From Aminobacter sp. J41 (GTDB lineage Bacteria; Pseudomonadota; Alphaproteobacteria; Rhizobiales; Rhizobiaceae), in assembly GCF_000526635.1 (NCBI RefSeq), contig NZ_JAGL01000002.1, positions 124,001 to 188,000 on the forward strand: a DNA stretch of 64,000 nucleotides. The letters run 5' to 3'. Below the pieces are notes generated by a model. It made no database searches. It was not told the DNA's origin and saw only the letters and a program-made list of their open reading frames with translations. Positions 37,039-45,285 of this stretch are shown one piece after another. Position 1 is the stretch's first letter. Every line of letters begins with the position of its first letter. The position numbers and the translations under genes are program-made.

Positions 37039-38034
37039 TTAGCGGGCTGCTTCTACGATCTTGAGAACGTCTTCGAGGATCGGGAGCTTCGCCTTGTAGT
37101 CGTCATAGACGGAAGCAACCTTCTCCTTAAGAACGGCTTTCTGCTCCGGTGTCGTCACCTGAACATTGACCTTCTTCTCGGCCCAGTTGTCGAAGCACTC
37201 CTTCGACTCGACGCGCTCCATCATTTCCCACTCGAAGGCCTCCATTTCCGCGGCCGCGTCCATGACGATCTTCTGCTGCTCTTCGCTCAGCTCGTTCCAG
37301 GCGTCGAGGTTGAGACCGAGGCCCTCGATGTCGTTCTTGAGCGAGACGATCGACGCGTACGGCGACTGCTCGTACCAGGAGCGGCCAATGTGGGCGACGC
37401 AGTTGGTCACGATGCCGTCGACCACGCCGCGCTGCAGGCCCTGCGTCACTTCCGTGGTGGGCAGGCGAACAACGTTCGCGCCGAGTGCGCGAAGGACGTC
37501 GTCGGAGGCGCCACCGACGCCGCGGATCTGGGCACCAGCGAAGTCTTCAGGCGTCAGCAGGAACTTCGACTTGTGGAAGACCTGGTCGTTGCCCTTCGGG
37601 AAGAACGACAGCAGCTTAATGTTCTTGGCTTCATACCAGCTGGCAACGAGTTCGCGCAGGCCGCCGTCGACCGCGCGCTTGTAGTGCGCGTAGTCATCGA
37701 ACAGGAACGGCATGGTGATCGATGCCAGCTCCGGGATGTCGCCGGCCTGGAAGCCGCCGATCATGTTCGACGCGCTGACGGAACCCGTCGAGACGGCATT
37801 GAAGGACTCATCCGAGCCGATCAGTGTGCTGCCCGGGAAAACCTGAACCTTAATGTCGCCATTGCTCAGTTCCTCGACGCGCTTGGCCCACAGGTTGTAG
37901 CCATCGCCGATCGGCTGGGTGGACGGGTACTGGTGTGCGAGCGTCAGGCTGACCGACTGTGCAAATGCAGCACCTGAAGCGACGATGAGCGCAGCAGCGC
38001 CGGCTGCGAGAGTGGCAAGAAGCTTACGTGTCAT
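37039..38034 (-). CDS. dctP: TRAP transporter substrate-binding protein, DctP type
   Basis: Periplasmic receptor, 331 residues from 38034, chosen because GGAGG lies 9 nt upstream and a clean Sec signal follows (MTRKLLATLAAGAAALIVASG, cleavage near AFA-QS). Family motifs are present: SLTLAHQYPSTQPIGDG at the mature start, IQVFPGS-like VQVFPGSTLIG, and the substrate-contacting arginine region GAQIRGVGGASDDVLRALGANVVRLPTTEV. It is upstream of dctQ and dctM. The ligand is probably a carboxylate acted on by the NicX/M29-like, MmgE and ornithine cyclodeaminase-like enzymes encoded just upstream. Confidence 0.93.
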   Translation of the reverse strand: MTRKLLATLAAGAAALIVASGAAFAQSVSLTLAHQYPSTQPIGDGYNLWAKRVEELSNGDIKVQVFPGSTLIGSDESFNAVSTGSVSASNMIGGFQAGDIPELASITMPFLFDDYAHYKRAVDGGLRELVASWYEAKNIKLLSFFPKGNDQVFHKSKFLLTPEDFAGAQIRGVGGASDDVLRALGANVVRLPTTEVTQGLQRGVVDGIVTNCVAHIGRSWYEQSPYASIVSLKNDIEGLGLNLDAWNELSEEQQKIVMDAAAEMEAFEWEMMERVESKECFDNWAEKKVNVQVTTPEQKAVLKEKVASVYDDYKAKLPILEDVLKIVEAAR

Positions 38035-38104
38035 CTTGGGTTTCCTCCGTTTGATAAATTGTGGAAGCGCTCCAGACCCGCGCTTCCGATGCGTGGGATA
38101 GGGT

Positions 38105-39088
38105 TCAGTCGACCAGGATCTTGCCCTGGCTCGACACCTTGATGCCGTCGACCGAGATCTCCGGCTTAGAAATGACGCCTTCCAGCCGGAGTTTGGCATG
38201 GCAGGTACCGCCAAGCGTGATGGTGTCGCCCATGCCAATATGCGCCGTTCCGTACATCTTCTTGTCGGTGCGCATGGAGCCGACGGGCTTCACGTTCGGG
38301 TTGAGGCCGAGGGCGATTTCGGCGGGGGCGTTGTAGCTGGCCGGGTCACCGTGGGTGGCAAGGATATTGCGCCAGGTTTCGGCCTGCGCGCCGCCCTCGA
38401 TCTTGGTAACGAAGCCTTTTTCGATGGTGAGGATGATGTGCTCCTTGAGCGCGCCGACGGAATGCGCGGTCAGATCGAAAACGACCCGCCCTTCGCCGGT
38501 GCCCTCGACCGGGCAAATATGTGTCTCGCCATCCGGGAAGGCGCAACCGCCGCCGCCATTGTCACGCATCTTGAAGACGGTACCGGTGATGGCACGGCCA
38601 GGACGGCCTTCGATGCTGGCCGTCAGATCGGTACCGTTCGGGCAGGTCACGCGGATGGTCTTGCCCTCGGTGAAGATCTTTTCGACCTTCTTGCCGAGCA
38701 CGTTCATTGCCTTGTAGTCGGCGCCAGCCGGACCGTCAGGACGCAGCATTGCCGGCGTCAGTTCTTCCATCAGAAGGTGGCGCTTGCCGATCTCGAGCAA
38801 CCGCGCGTTCAGCGGGGAATGCGCAAGCGCCGTGCTGGTGAGATAGACGACAAGATCGAGCTCCGGATCCTCGGCAGCGGTGCAGATTGCGCTGGTGGGG
38901 TTGAGCGCGTGGGTGGCACGCGGCGACATCAGCGCGACGGTGTACTCGATGTTCATCGTGCCGGCGGCGGCAGCGAACGCCTGCCACACGATCGGATCGA
39001 TAGCCGTGTCTGTGACGATGAGGATCTTGTCGCCCGGCTTGCAGTTCAGCTCCAGCGGCGTGCGCAGCATCCGGACAAGATCGATCAT
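38105..39088 (-). CDS. M29 aminopeptidase / 2,5-dihydroxypyridine dioxygenase (NicX)-like protein
   Basis: Cytoplasmic metalloenzyme of about 327 residues. Its C-terminal half matches the fold shared by M29 aminopeptidases and NicX-type 2,5-dihydroxypyridine 5,6-dioxygenases: FPDGETHICPVEGTGEG, then GTAHIGMGDTITLGG and HAKLRLEGV. The start is uncertain: ATG at 39088 has no good ribosome-binding site, whereas a TTG at 39100 has GGAGT at a 6-nt spacing and would add four residues. It lies between the MmgE/PrpD and dctP genes, so it probably acts on the imported compound or its early product. Whether it is a peptidase, an amidase-like enzyme or a ring-cleaving dioxygenase cannot be decided here. 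Confidence 0.75.
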   Translation of the reverse strand: MIDLVRMLRTPLELNCKPGDKILIVTDTAIDPIVWQAFAAAAGTMNIEYTVALMSPRATHALNPTSAICTAAEDPELDLVVYLTSTALAHSPLNARLLEIGKRHLLMEELTPAMLRPDGPAGADYKAMNVLGKKVEKIFTEGKTIRVTCPNGTDLTASIEGRPGRAITGTVFKMRDNGGGGCAFPDGETHICPVEGTGEGRVVFDLTAHSVGALKEHIILTIEKGFVTKIEGGAQAETWRNILATHGDPASYNAPAEIALGLNPNVKPVGSMRTDKKMYGTAHIGMGDTITLGGTCHAKLRLEGVISKPEISVDGIKVSSQGKILVD

Positions 39089-39116
39089 TTGTACGCTCAA
39101 GGATTTACTCCGTGGA

Positions 39117-40457
39117 TCAAGGGCATTTGCGGGATGGAGAAGGCTCACCAGCCAGCCATTCATCGACGCCCAGACCGCGGACGCGTTCGAGGATCGGGAA
39201 GGCTGAACCGGTGGCGTCGGAATAGATGCGAAGACAGCCGGCGAACTTGTCGCGCAACGGCGCGGCGGCAGGCGGATCGAGCGGAGAGCCAGGCAGCGCA
39301 GATCGGGTAAACTTGTGCGGTGCTTCACCAGGAAGGGTCACGGTCAGGGTGACGGCCCCGAACTCGATGTCGCCGCCGCTTTGCTGCGTCTCGTCCTCGA
39401 TGATGTCCAACCGGTCGATGATTACGGAGACGTCAGCGTCCGTCACAGCAGCGTCGGCAAAATCGGCGAGCGTCGGCGTTCCCCGCAACAGCGCCACCGC
39501 CACCGGATAGGTCGGCGAGAACTTTGCCTGCATGCTGTCTTGCGGGCGGCGGTGCTTCAGCAGGCTGATGCTGCCAGCCGGCACTTTCAGCGCGTAGCGA
39601 GCGCCTTCGTCGGCAATGCGCGGGCCAAGCACTTCCCGCGCATCGAGCGCGATCCCGACGAGGCGATGCGAGGCATAGCAGCACGGATAAAGCTTTACGG
39701 AGATCATGTCGGGGCGAAGGTCGAATGCATCCTCGCCGGGTTCTTCCTCGCCATCGCCAACCCCGTACAGATCCGGATAGCCCCGCTGGCCAAAGATGTT
39801 GCGCGAGCCGGTTACGCCTGCCTGGGCAAGCCGGGCTGCCCGGTAGCCAGCGGCGGCGGCTAGTCCAGCATGGACCGGCTTCGTCTGTGTCGAAAAGTTG
39901 ACCTGAAGGCCCGACGACATCGACGCCGCCAATGCCAAAGCATTTGCCATTTGCTCTGCGTTCAATCCGGCAAGCCGGCCGCACGCAGCCGCTGCAGCAA
40001 AGGTGCCGATGGTGGCGGTGCCATGAAATCCCTTGTGGTAGTGACCGGGACCGACGCGGCGTGCCACGGCCTTGGCGGCAACGAGCCCGGCAGCGAAGGC
40101 ACTGAGAACCGCCTCCGGCTCGTCTTCGCCCTGGCGGAATACGGCTGGCAGCAGCACGGTGCTGATATGCGCCATGCTTTCGAGATAGACGTCATCGAAG
40201 TCGAGCGCGTGCGCGGCCGCCCCGTTGACGAGAATTGCGGCTTCTTCGCTCTCGCAAGCCTCGCCCGACCATGCACGTGGACCATTGCCACGGTACGCGG
40301 CCAGAACGTTGCGGGTCACCGGTTCCGGAAAGCCCGCGGCAGCCACGGCCAGCGTATCGGCCACCGCGCGGCTGATGAGTTCGCGCTTGCTGCCATCGTT
40401 CAGAATATCCGGATTGAGAACCGCCGTGCAGAGGCGATCGAGAAAGGTGGGGTGCAT
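39117..40457 (-). CDS. MmgE/PrpD family protein
   Basis: Member of the 2-methylcitrate dehydratase/cis-aconitate decarboxylase superfamily, 446 residues. The all-helical N-terminal domain (VADTLAVAAAGFPEPV, GAAAHALDFDDVY, GFHGTATIGTFAAAAA) is followed by the smaller alpha/beta domain from about residue 260. Many members encoded in catabolic operons act on acids other than methylcitrate, including isomerases and dehydratases. It lies 3 bp after the ornithine cyclodeaminase-like gene and 16-28 bp before the NicX-like gene. No prpB or prpC gene is near, so a methylcitrate role is unlikely. Confidence 0.88.
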   Translation of the reverse strand: MHPTFLDRLCTAVLNPDILNDGSKRELISRAVADTLAVAAAGFPEPVTRNVLAAYRGNGPRAWSGEACESEEAAILVNGAAAHALDFDDVYLESMAHISTVLLPAVFRQGEDEPEAVLSAFAAGLVAAKAVARRVGPGHYHKGFHGTATIGTFAAAAACGRLAGLNAEQMANALALAASMSSGLQVNFSTQTKPVHAGLAAAAGYRAARLAQAGVTGSRNIFGQRGYPDLYGVGDGEEEPGEDAFDLRPDMISVKLYPCCYASHRLVGIALDAREVLGPRIADEGARYALKVPAGSISLLKHRRPQDSMQAKFSPTYPVAVALLRGTPTLADFADAAVTDADVSVIIDRLDIIEDETQQSGGDIEFGAVTLTVTLPGEAPHKFTRSALPGSPLDPPAAAPLRDKFAGCLRIYSDATGSAFPILERVRGLGVDEWLAGEPSPSRKCP

Positions 40458-40460
40458 GTG

Positions 40461-41393
40461 TTACCGAGGCTCCTCAACGCCTGCCCGGGAGAGGTAGATT
40501 GAATGGGCAAGGGCGATATCCAGCGCCGTCGTACCCTGGACGATCACCATCAGATGCCGTCGCGGTTCAGCAGGTGCGGCCGTTACGCCGGCGGCAAGCG
40601 CGCCCACCGTTCCCGAAACGCTTTTCTTAAATCCGGCCAGGTCCGTCGCACCAGCCTTGATCCATGCTGCCGCATCGCCCTGATGAAGCGCGTAGCTGAG
40701 GTCGTCGACATAGCGCGCTGCTGCGGAGGCCCAGACCTCGTAAGACGTCTCAAGACCTCCACCCATCGACAGCACGACCGTACCGTCCGCGACATGTTCA
40801 GGCCGCACGAGTTCTTCGTTTGCGCTGGTAATGGTGATGATGAGGCCCGCATCGCGCGTCGCTTCAGCAACGTCATTCGCCACGACCACCGGCTCATCCT
40901 TCGCCGCCGCATCGGACGCGAAACTTTCCGCCGATGCGCGGCTGCGCGCGGTAACGGCGATCTCGTCTGGCTGCAGCAATTGATGGATGGCTGACGCCAT
41001 TTGCCGTGCGATCGGACCTGCCCCGACAATGGCCACCCGTTTCAACGAGCGTCCCTGCAGCAGATAGCGCGCAACCACCGCCGCCGACACGCCGGTGCGG
41101 AACCGATACATCTCGCTCTCATCGAAGAACGCGATCGGCTCGCCGTTCTCGAGCGACCAGAGCATCAGGCGCGGCGCGGCCCGTGAGGTCAAGCGAACGC
41201 CGGCAATACCGAGATGGTGCAGAACCGCCCCCTTGGCACCCAAGCGGAACGGAGTGGATCCGATGCGCATCATCGACGGTTCGGATGCCTCGACCTCGCC
41301 CAGACCAATCGCGCGGTACGTCGCGTCGATGATCTGCGCCGCCGCCGGCACACTAAGCACCCCTGCGCTGTCTTGCTGACTGAACTGGTACAT
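40461..41393 (-). CDS. Ornithine cyclodeaminase / mu-crystallin family protein
   Basis: NAD(P)-dependent enzyme of 310 residues in the OCD/mu-crystallin fold. Relatives include ornithine cyclodeaminase, ketimine reductases and alanine dehydrogenases. The Rossmann motif is VAIVGAGPIARQMASAI, preceded by the substrate-binding RTGVSAAVVARYL. It is the first gene of a seven-gene minus-strand run (OCD, MmgE, NicX/M29-like, DctP, DctQ, DctM, IclR) and has a strong GGGGGAGG site. A ketimine or imino-acid reduction step in catabolism of a nitrogenous acid fits the context. The true substrate is unknown. Confidence 0.88.
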   Translation of the reverse strand: MYQFSQQDSAGVLSVPAAAQIIDATYRAIGLGEVEASEPSMMRIGSTPFRLGAKGAVLHHLGIAGVRLTSRAAPRLMLWSLENGEPIAFFDESEMYRFRTGVSAAVVARYLLQGRSLKRVAIVGAGPIARQMASAIHQLLQPDEIAVTARSRASAESFASDAAAKDEPVVVANDVAEATRDAGLIITITSANEELVRPEHVADGTVVLSMGGGLETSYEVWASAAARYVDDLSYALHQGDAAAWIKAGATDLAGFKKSVSGTVGALAAGVTAAPAEPRRHLMVIVQGTTALDIALAHSIYLSRAGVEEPR

Positions 41394-41761
41394 CGGCCTC
41401 CCCCACCTGACCGCCTCCAGATCACACAGGGCTGCAACATTGTCAACTAACGAAATTTAATTCTACTGACTGGAATTTGAACCGAGATCGCTGCGCTGAA
41501 TGGCCTGAGGTGAGTGACCTGGAAAGCGCGAGTAACCGAAATGGAGAGGAGCATGCCCGGGCCGCTCATTTGCAACGCGTGCGATCCCCACTAACGGTGG
41601 CGGGGGGTTACTTTCTGCTATCGCCGGATCTACGCCGATCCAGCAAGACTCCGAACAATGCCGCCGAGCAGCAACGGAAAAACGCCGGCGCCACGTCCAG
41701 TCCGCAAGGGGATAGACGCGGCGGTCGGGTTGAATCGCGCTAGGAGATGGCTCCGGTGTTG
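41394..41761. other. Gene-free stretch holding the probable promoter of the OCD operon
   Basis: No convincing coding frame is present. On the minus strand a -35-like TTGACA lies at 41441-41446, about 50 bp before the OCD start, within an AT-rich block (41441-41475) that would suit an IclR-type operator. A clear palindrome was not found. Confidence 0.35.
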
Positions 41762-41917
41762 TTATTCCGGCACGATCCCGGCGGCTGCGACATAGCCCTT
41801 CCAGTCATCGATCTGCTTGACCAGCAGGGCTTGGCCTTCGGCGTCAAAGCCCCCCCGACGGTCCCGTAGTCCTTTGAGGCGTCGCGGCGGACGGAGGACT
41901 CGCATGGCCAAAGCCCT
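41762..41917 (-). pseudogene. Frameshifted C-terminal remnant of a solute-binding protein (TctC/Bug-like)
   Basis: On the minus strand a frame ending in TAA at 41762 encodes GFDAEGQALLVKQIDDW followed by KGYVAAAGIVPE. This is the typical last helix and tail of Bug/TctC-type receptors; compare LVKRQLAQQTEFLKSIGLVQ at the end of the intact tctC here. Upstream of a run of seven G (41850-41856) the similarity appears to continue in another frame (ESSVRRDASKDYGTVGG), so an indel broke the gene. No N-terminal part is visible. It lies just after the TctABC operon terminator on the same strand. Confidence 0.5.
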
Positions 41918-41972
41918 GGGGGTTACTGCTCCGCACGCAACTGCCGTTGACCCGTTCGGCCAGCCAATAAAG

Positions 41973-42003
41973 ATGATGGCGCGCCGATTGGACGCGCCAT
42001 CAT
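41973..42003 (-). terminator. Terminator of the tctACB operon
   Basis: ATGATGGCGCG and CGCGCCATCAT form a perfect 11-bp stem around a 9-nt loop. On the minus strand it is followed by CTTTATT. It lies about 54 bp after the tctB stop. Confidence 0.75.
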
Positions 42004-42056
42004 GGTCAGTCTAACGACCGTACCTGCCACCGATCACGTTGGCGGAGCTGCTTCAC

Positions 42057-42530
42057 TCACATCAGCGGCACGCCGAGGAGCATGCCAAAGCCGAATTTGG
42101 TCAGCGCCCAGAAGACGATGCCGGTGCCTGCGGCCCAGAGCGGAGCCTTGCCTCGCTCAAGCACCAGCACCATGATCGCAGCGCCGGCGCCAAGCGCTAA
42201 CGGCATGCCGAGCCCGTAGATCAGGGTGACCGTGCCGAGGGTGAGCACCAAGAGGACCAGCGCCATCGGATGCACCAGCGCCTTCGTATCATCACGCCCC
42301 GTGAGGACTTGGACCAGATAGATCAGGCTCAGGCCAAAGCCGATCACCGCCATGATGAGGGGCAGGAAGGCCGAGCCGACGTCGCCCGCAGCCCGCACCG
42401 GCGGCATTAGCCATGCCGAACGGAAGAAGACCGCGAAGCAGGCAAGCGCGGCAACGGCAATGATCAGCTTCTGAGCCAGCAGGGCGGCGGTGTTGCCGCC
42501 GCCCTGTTCGATGTTTTCCGCAGTACTCAC
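42057..42530 (-). CDS. tctB: Tripartite tricarboxylate transporter small membrane protein TctB
   Basis: Small membrane subunit of the TTT importer, 157 residues with four hydrophobic spans: KLIIAVAALACFAVFFRS, FLPLIMAVIGFGLSLIYLVQVL, MALVLLVLTLGTVTLIYGLGM and the last, split one from GAGAAIMVLVLE to the C-terminal FGFGMLLGVPL. Its ATG overlaps the tctC stop by 4 bp. It is last in the gene order tctA-tctC-tctB, and a strong terminator follows. The length and topology are normal for the family. Confidence 0.88.
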   Translation of the reverse strand: MSTAENIEQGGGNTAALLAQKLIIAVAALACFAVFFRSAWLMPPVRAAGDVGSAFLPLIMAVIGFGLSLIYLVQVLTGRDDTKALVHPMALVLLVLTLGTVTLIYGLGMPLALGAGAAIMVLVLERGKAPLWAAGTGIVFWALTKFGFGMLLGVPLM

Positions 42531-43498
42531 TGCACCAGCCCGATCGATTTTAGGAACTCGGTCTGCTGGGCGAGCTGGCGCTTGACCAGATCCGTGTAGG
42601 CTTCCTCGGCGAGGTTGATGTTTTCCTGCTTCTCGCGGTTCTGGAAGTCGAGCCAGTCCTGTGAAGCCTCAACCTTGTCGACCGCCTTCTGGATTTCGGC
42701 GACGATGTCGTCCGGTGTCTGGCCGTGAACGGCGATGCCGCGCCAGACGCTGTCGACGATGTCGTAGCCCTGTTCCTTGAAGGTCGGAACGTCGGGGAAG
42801 AAGTCCGAGCGCTCGTCGGTGGAGATGCCCAGCAGGCGGATCTCGCCGCTTTCGACCTGAGCGAGGCCGCTCGAGGGCGTCATGATGGCGACGTCCATGT
42901 GGCCACCGAGCAGCGACAGCGGAACCTTGCCCGATGCGTCGTGCGGGATCCAGCCGGCCTCGAATTTGCCCATCTGCCCCAGCTGGTAGAGGATGTACTG
43001 GTGGAAGCCGGCCGGTGCATGGCCGCCAACGCGCAGCTTGTTCGGGTTGTCGCGCATGTAGGTAACGAAGTCTTCCAGCGTCTTAAGCTCGCTGTCGGCG
43101 CGCACCGCCACGGACGACGGTTCGGCCTGCATCGCGCGCAGGTAGCGCATGTCCTCGAGCTTGAACGGGATGAGCCCCTGGGCGATGCCGAAGGTCAGCG
43201 TGCCCGTGCAGACGAGGATGTTGTAGCCGTCAGCCGGCTGCGCCAGAACGGTCGAGACGCCCACCGCGCCCGAGCCGCCCGGGCGGTTCTGCACCGCGAC
43301 GGTCCAGCCTGCTTCCTTCGTCAGGAGTTCGGCGAGCTGCCGGCCGTAGGTGTCAAGCGCGCCACCTGCGCCTGCCCAGACGACGAGGTTGACCGTCTTC
43401 TCCGGATAACCTGCGGCGAATGCGCCCTTCACCTGCAGGACGAGGGGAACAGCCCCCAGGCCAGCGAGAACGGAGCGGCGTGTTGGATTGAATACCAT
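42527..43498 (-). CDS. tctC: Tripartite tricarboxylate transporter substrate-binding protein TctC
   Basis: Periplasmic Bug-family receptor, 323 residues. The start has GGAGGAAAAC upstream and encodes a signal with a twin-arginine-like start (PTRRSVLAGLGAVPLVLQV). The mature protein begins YPEKTVNLVVWAGAGGALDTYGRQLA, the standard Bug opening. The ligand-binding loops RPGGSGAVGVSTV and HAPAGFHQY are present. It lies between tctA and tctB. The transporter class moves citrate, tricarballylate and other carboxylates. The divergent operon encodes hydroxyacid dehydrogenases, which hints at a hydroxylated carboxylate. Confidence 0.93.
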   Translation of the reverse strand: MVFNPTRRSVLAGLGAVPLVLQVKGAFAAGYPEKTVNLVVWAGAGGALDTYGRQLAELLTKEAGWTVAVQNRPGGSGAVGVSTVLAQPADGYNILVCTGTLTFGIAQGLIPFKLEDMRYLRAMQAEPSSVAVRADSELKTLEDFVTYMRDNPNKLRVGGHAPAGFHQYILYQLGQMGKFEAGWIPHDASGKVPLSLLGGHMDVAIMTPSSGLAQVESGEIRLLGISTDERSDFFPDVPTFKEQGYDIVDSVWRGIAVHGQTPDDIVAEIQKAVDKVEASQDWLDFQNREKQENINLAEEAYTDLVKRQLAQQTEFLKSIGLVQ

Positions 43499-43531
43499 GT
43501 TTGTTTTCCTCCAAGTGGTTCGGTTGGGCGG

Positions 43532-45010
43532 TCAGGCGCTTTTCTCGCGCCAGGCTCGCCAAATTGGGAAAAGGATGCTGGCAACGCTCAGCAGCAGGAA
43601 GACCAGCGAAACCGGGTCGGTGAAAAAGATGCTGTAGGAGCCGCGCGAGGTCACAAGCGCTGTGCGGAAGTTCGTCTCCACGAGGTAGCCGAGGACAAGC
43701 GCGAGCACGACCGGCGCTACGGGAAATGCGAGCTTCTTCATCAGGTATCCGATCACGCCAAAACCGAGCGTCAGCCAGACGTCGAAGGCGAGGTTGCGCA
43801 GCGAATAGGCGCCGAGGATTGCGAAGATCAGGATACCGACAGCAAGCACGGAGTCCGGCAGGTTGATGACGCGCGACATCCAGGGCAGCGACAGCGATGC
43901 GAGCACGAACATGACGACACATGCGAGCAGCAGGCCGAGCAGGATGGTGTAAACCAGCACCGGCTGATCGGTGAAGAGTTGCGGTCCCGGACGCAGGCCG
44001 TGCAGGACGAGTGCACCGACAATGACGGCAGTCGTGGGGGAGCCAGGCACGCCCAGAGCAAGCAAGGGAACCATTGCGCCGCCTACCGTCGCGTTGTTGG
44101 ATGATTCCGGAGCGGCGATGCCGCGCGGTTCGCCCTTGCCGAACGGCAGCTTGGGATTGCGGCGCATCGCATAGTCACGCGCAACCCAGCAGGCAATGTT
44201 GCCGCCGACACCCGGAAGGATGCCAAGGAAAGTGCCGATGACGGAACCCGACACCATCGTGCTCGCCAGCTCCTTCCACTCACGGAAGGTGAGATAAACC
44301 GCGCGCACTGCTCCCTTTGAAACGCGTCCGCGTTGCTTTCCGGCCGATTCAGCGAGCAGGTATCCTTCAGACACCGCGAAGAGACCGATCAGAACCGCCA
44401 GCATCGGTATGCCTTCGAACAGGGCAATCTGATCGAAGGTGAAGCGCGGCATGCCGCCAATCGGATCGATGCCGATGAAGGCGAGGAGCAGGCCGAAGGC
44501 CGCACCGATGAGACCCTTGATGAGCGAGCCGCCGGAAAGCGCAGCAACGGAGGTAAGACCAAACAGACCAACCGCGAAATAGCTTGCGGGTCCGAACTGC
44601 AACGCCAGCTTCGACAGCGGCATCGCGAGGAAAAGTAGCGCAATTCCGCCAATGATACCGCCAACGGTCGATGCCGACAGCGAGATGGCGAGCGCCTTGT
44701 TCGCCTGCCCGTTCTGAGTCAGGGCAAAGCCGTCGATCGTCGTCGCGGCAGCGGCGGCCGTTCCCGGCGTGGACAGCAGGATGGCCGACACGGAGCCCCC
44801 GTACTCTGCCGCCATGTACAGCGAGATCAGCAGCAACATCGAGGTCTCGGGCGTCATCGTATAGGTGAAAGGAATCAGAAGGCTGATACCAATCGAGGGG
44901 CCCAGCCCCGGCAGTGCGCCCACCACGATGCCGATCGCAGTACCCGCTATAATGGACAGCAGCCCCGGAACGGAAAAGAGAACAGCGAGAGTATCTGCGA
45001 ATATTTGCAT
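43532..45010 (-). CDS. tctA: Tripartite tricarboxylate transporter large permease TctA
   Basis: Large membrane subunit of the TTT importer, 492 residues with about 12 spans. The family signature is visible near the N-terminus: GTAIGIVVGALPGLGPSIGISLL, and again in IGTFLGILPGVGGNIACW with the SGSVIG lead, followed by GIAAPESSNNATVGGAMVPLLALGVPGSPTTAV. AAGGCG precedes the start. It heads the minus-strand tctACB operon and is divergent from the LysR regulator across 275 bp. Confidence 0.94.
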   Translation of the reverse strand: MQIFADTLAVLFSVPGLLSIIAGTAIGIVVGALPGLGPSIGISLLIPFTYTMTPETSMLLLISLYMAAEYGGSVSAILLSTPGTAAAAATTIDGFALTQNGQANKALAISLSASTVGGIIGGIALLFLAMPLSKLALQFGPASYFAVGLFGLTSVAALSGGSLIKGLIGAAFGLLLAFIGIDPIGGMPRFTFDQIALFEGIPMLAVLIGLFAVSEGYLLAESAGKQRGRVSKGAVRAVYLTFREWKELASTMVSGSVIGTFLGILPGVGGNIACWVARDYAMRRNPKLPFGKGEPRGIAAPESSNNATVGGAMVPLLALGVPGSPTTAVIVGALVLHGLRPGPQLFTDQPVLVYTILLGLLLACVVMFVLASLSLPWMSRVINLPDSVLAVGILIFAILGAYSLRNLAFDVWLTLGFGVIGYLMKKLAFPVAPVVLALVLGYLVETNFRTALVTSRGSYSIFFTDPVSLVFLLLSVASILFPIWRAWREKSA

Positions 45011-45285
45011 AAGTACGCCTTAAATTCCTTGCGAACACGCCAGGACGAATAATGGGCGAACGTCACCCGACGGCGCCGCCGCCGCTGCTAAAGCAGCAAT
45101 CTTCCTGCCGTATGGCCCCTCCCATTTAAAGGCTCCCTCTCCTCGTGAACCTATGCCGGAAAGGGCTCCCTGAGCGCCCCGGCATATCTGCCCGGTCGTC
45201 CAGGCCAATGGGATTTCGTGACCGCATATTGCTTCGGCAGATCGCAGGCCGATAATAGAAGCCACGAAATGCGATATAAGTTTTG

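Noticed and set aside
41817-42014. A 65-codon plus-strand frame in the gap after tctB
   Set aside because: It runs through the receptor remnant in antisense and through the terminator stem, and has no family similarity.
45152-45186. TATGCCGG/CCGGCATA repeat in the tctA-LysR gap as a LysR operator
   Set aside because: The arms are 19 bp apart and GC-rich, and the layout does not match the T-N11-A pattern convincingly; left as a possible hairpin only.
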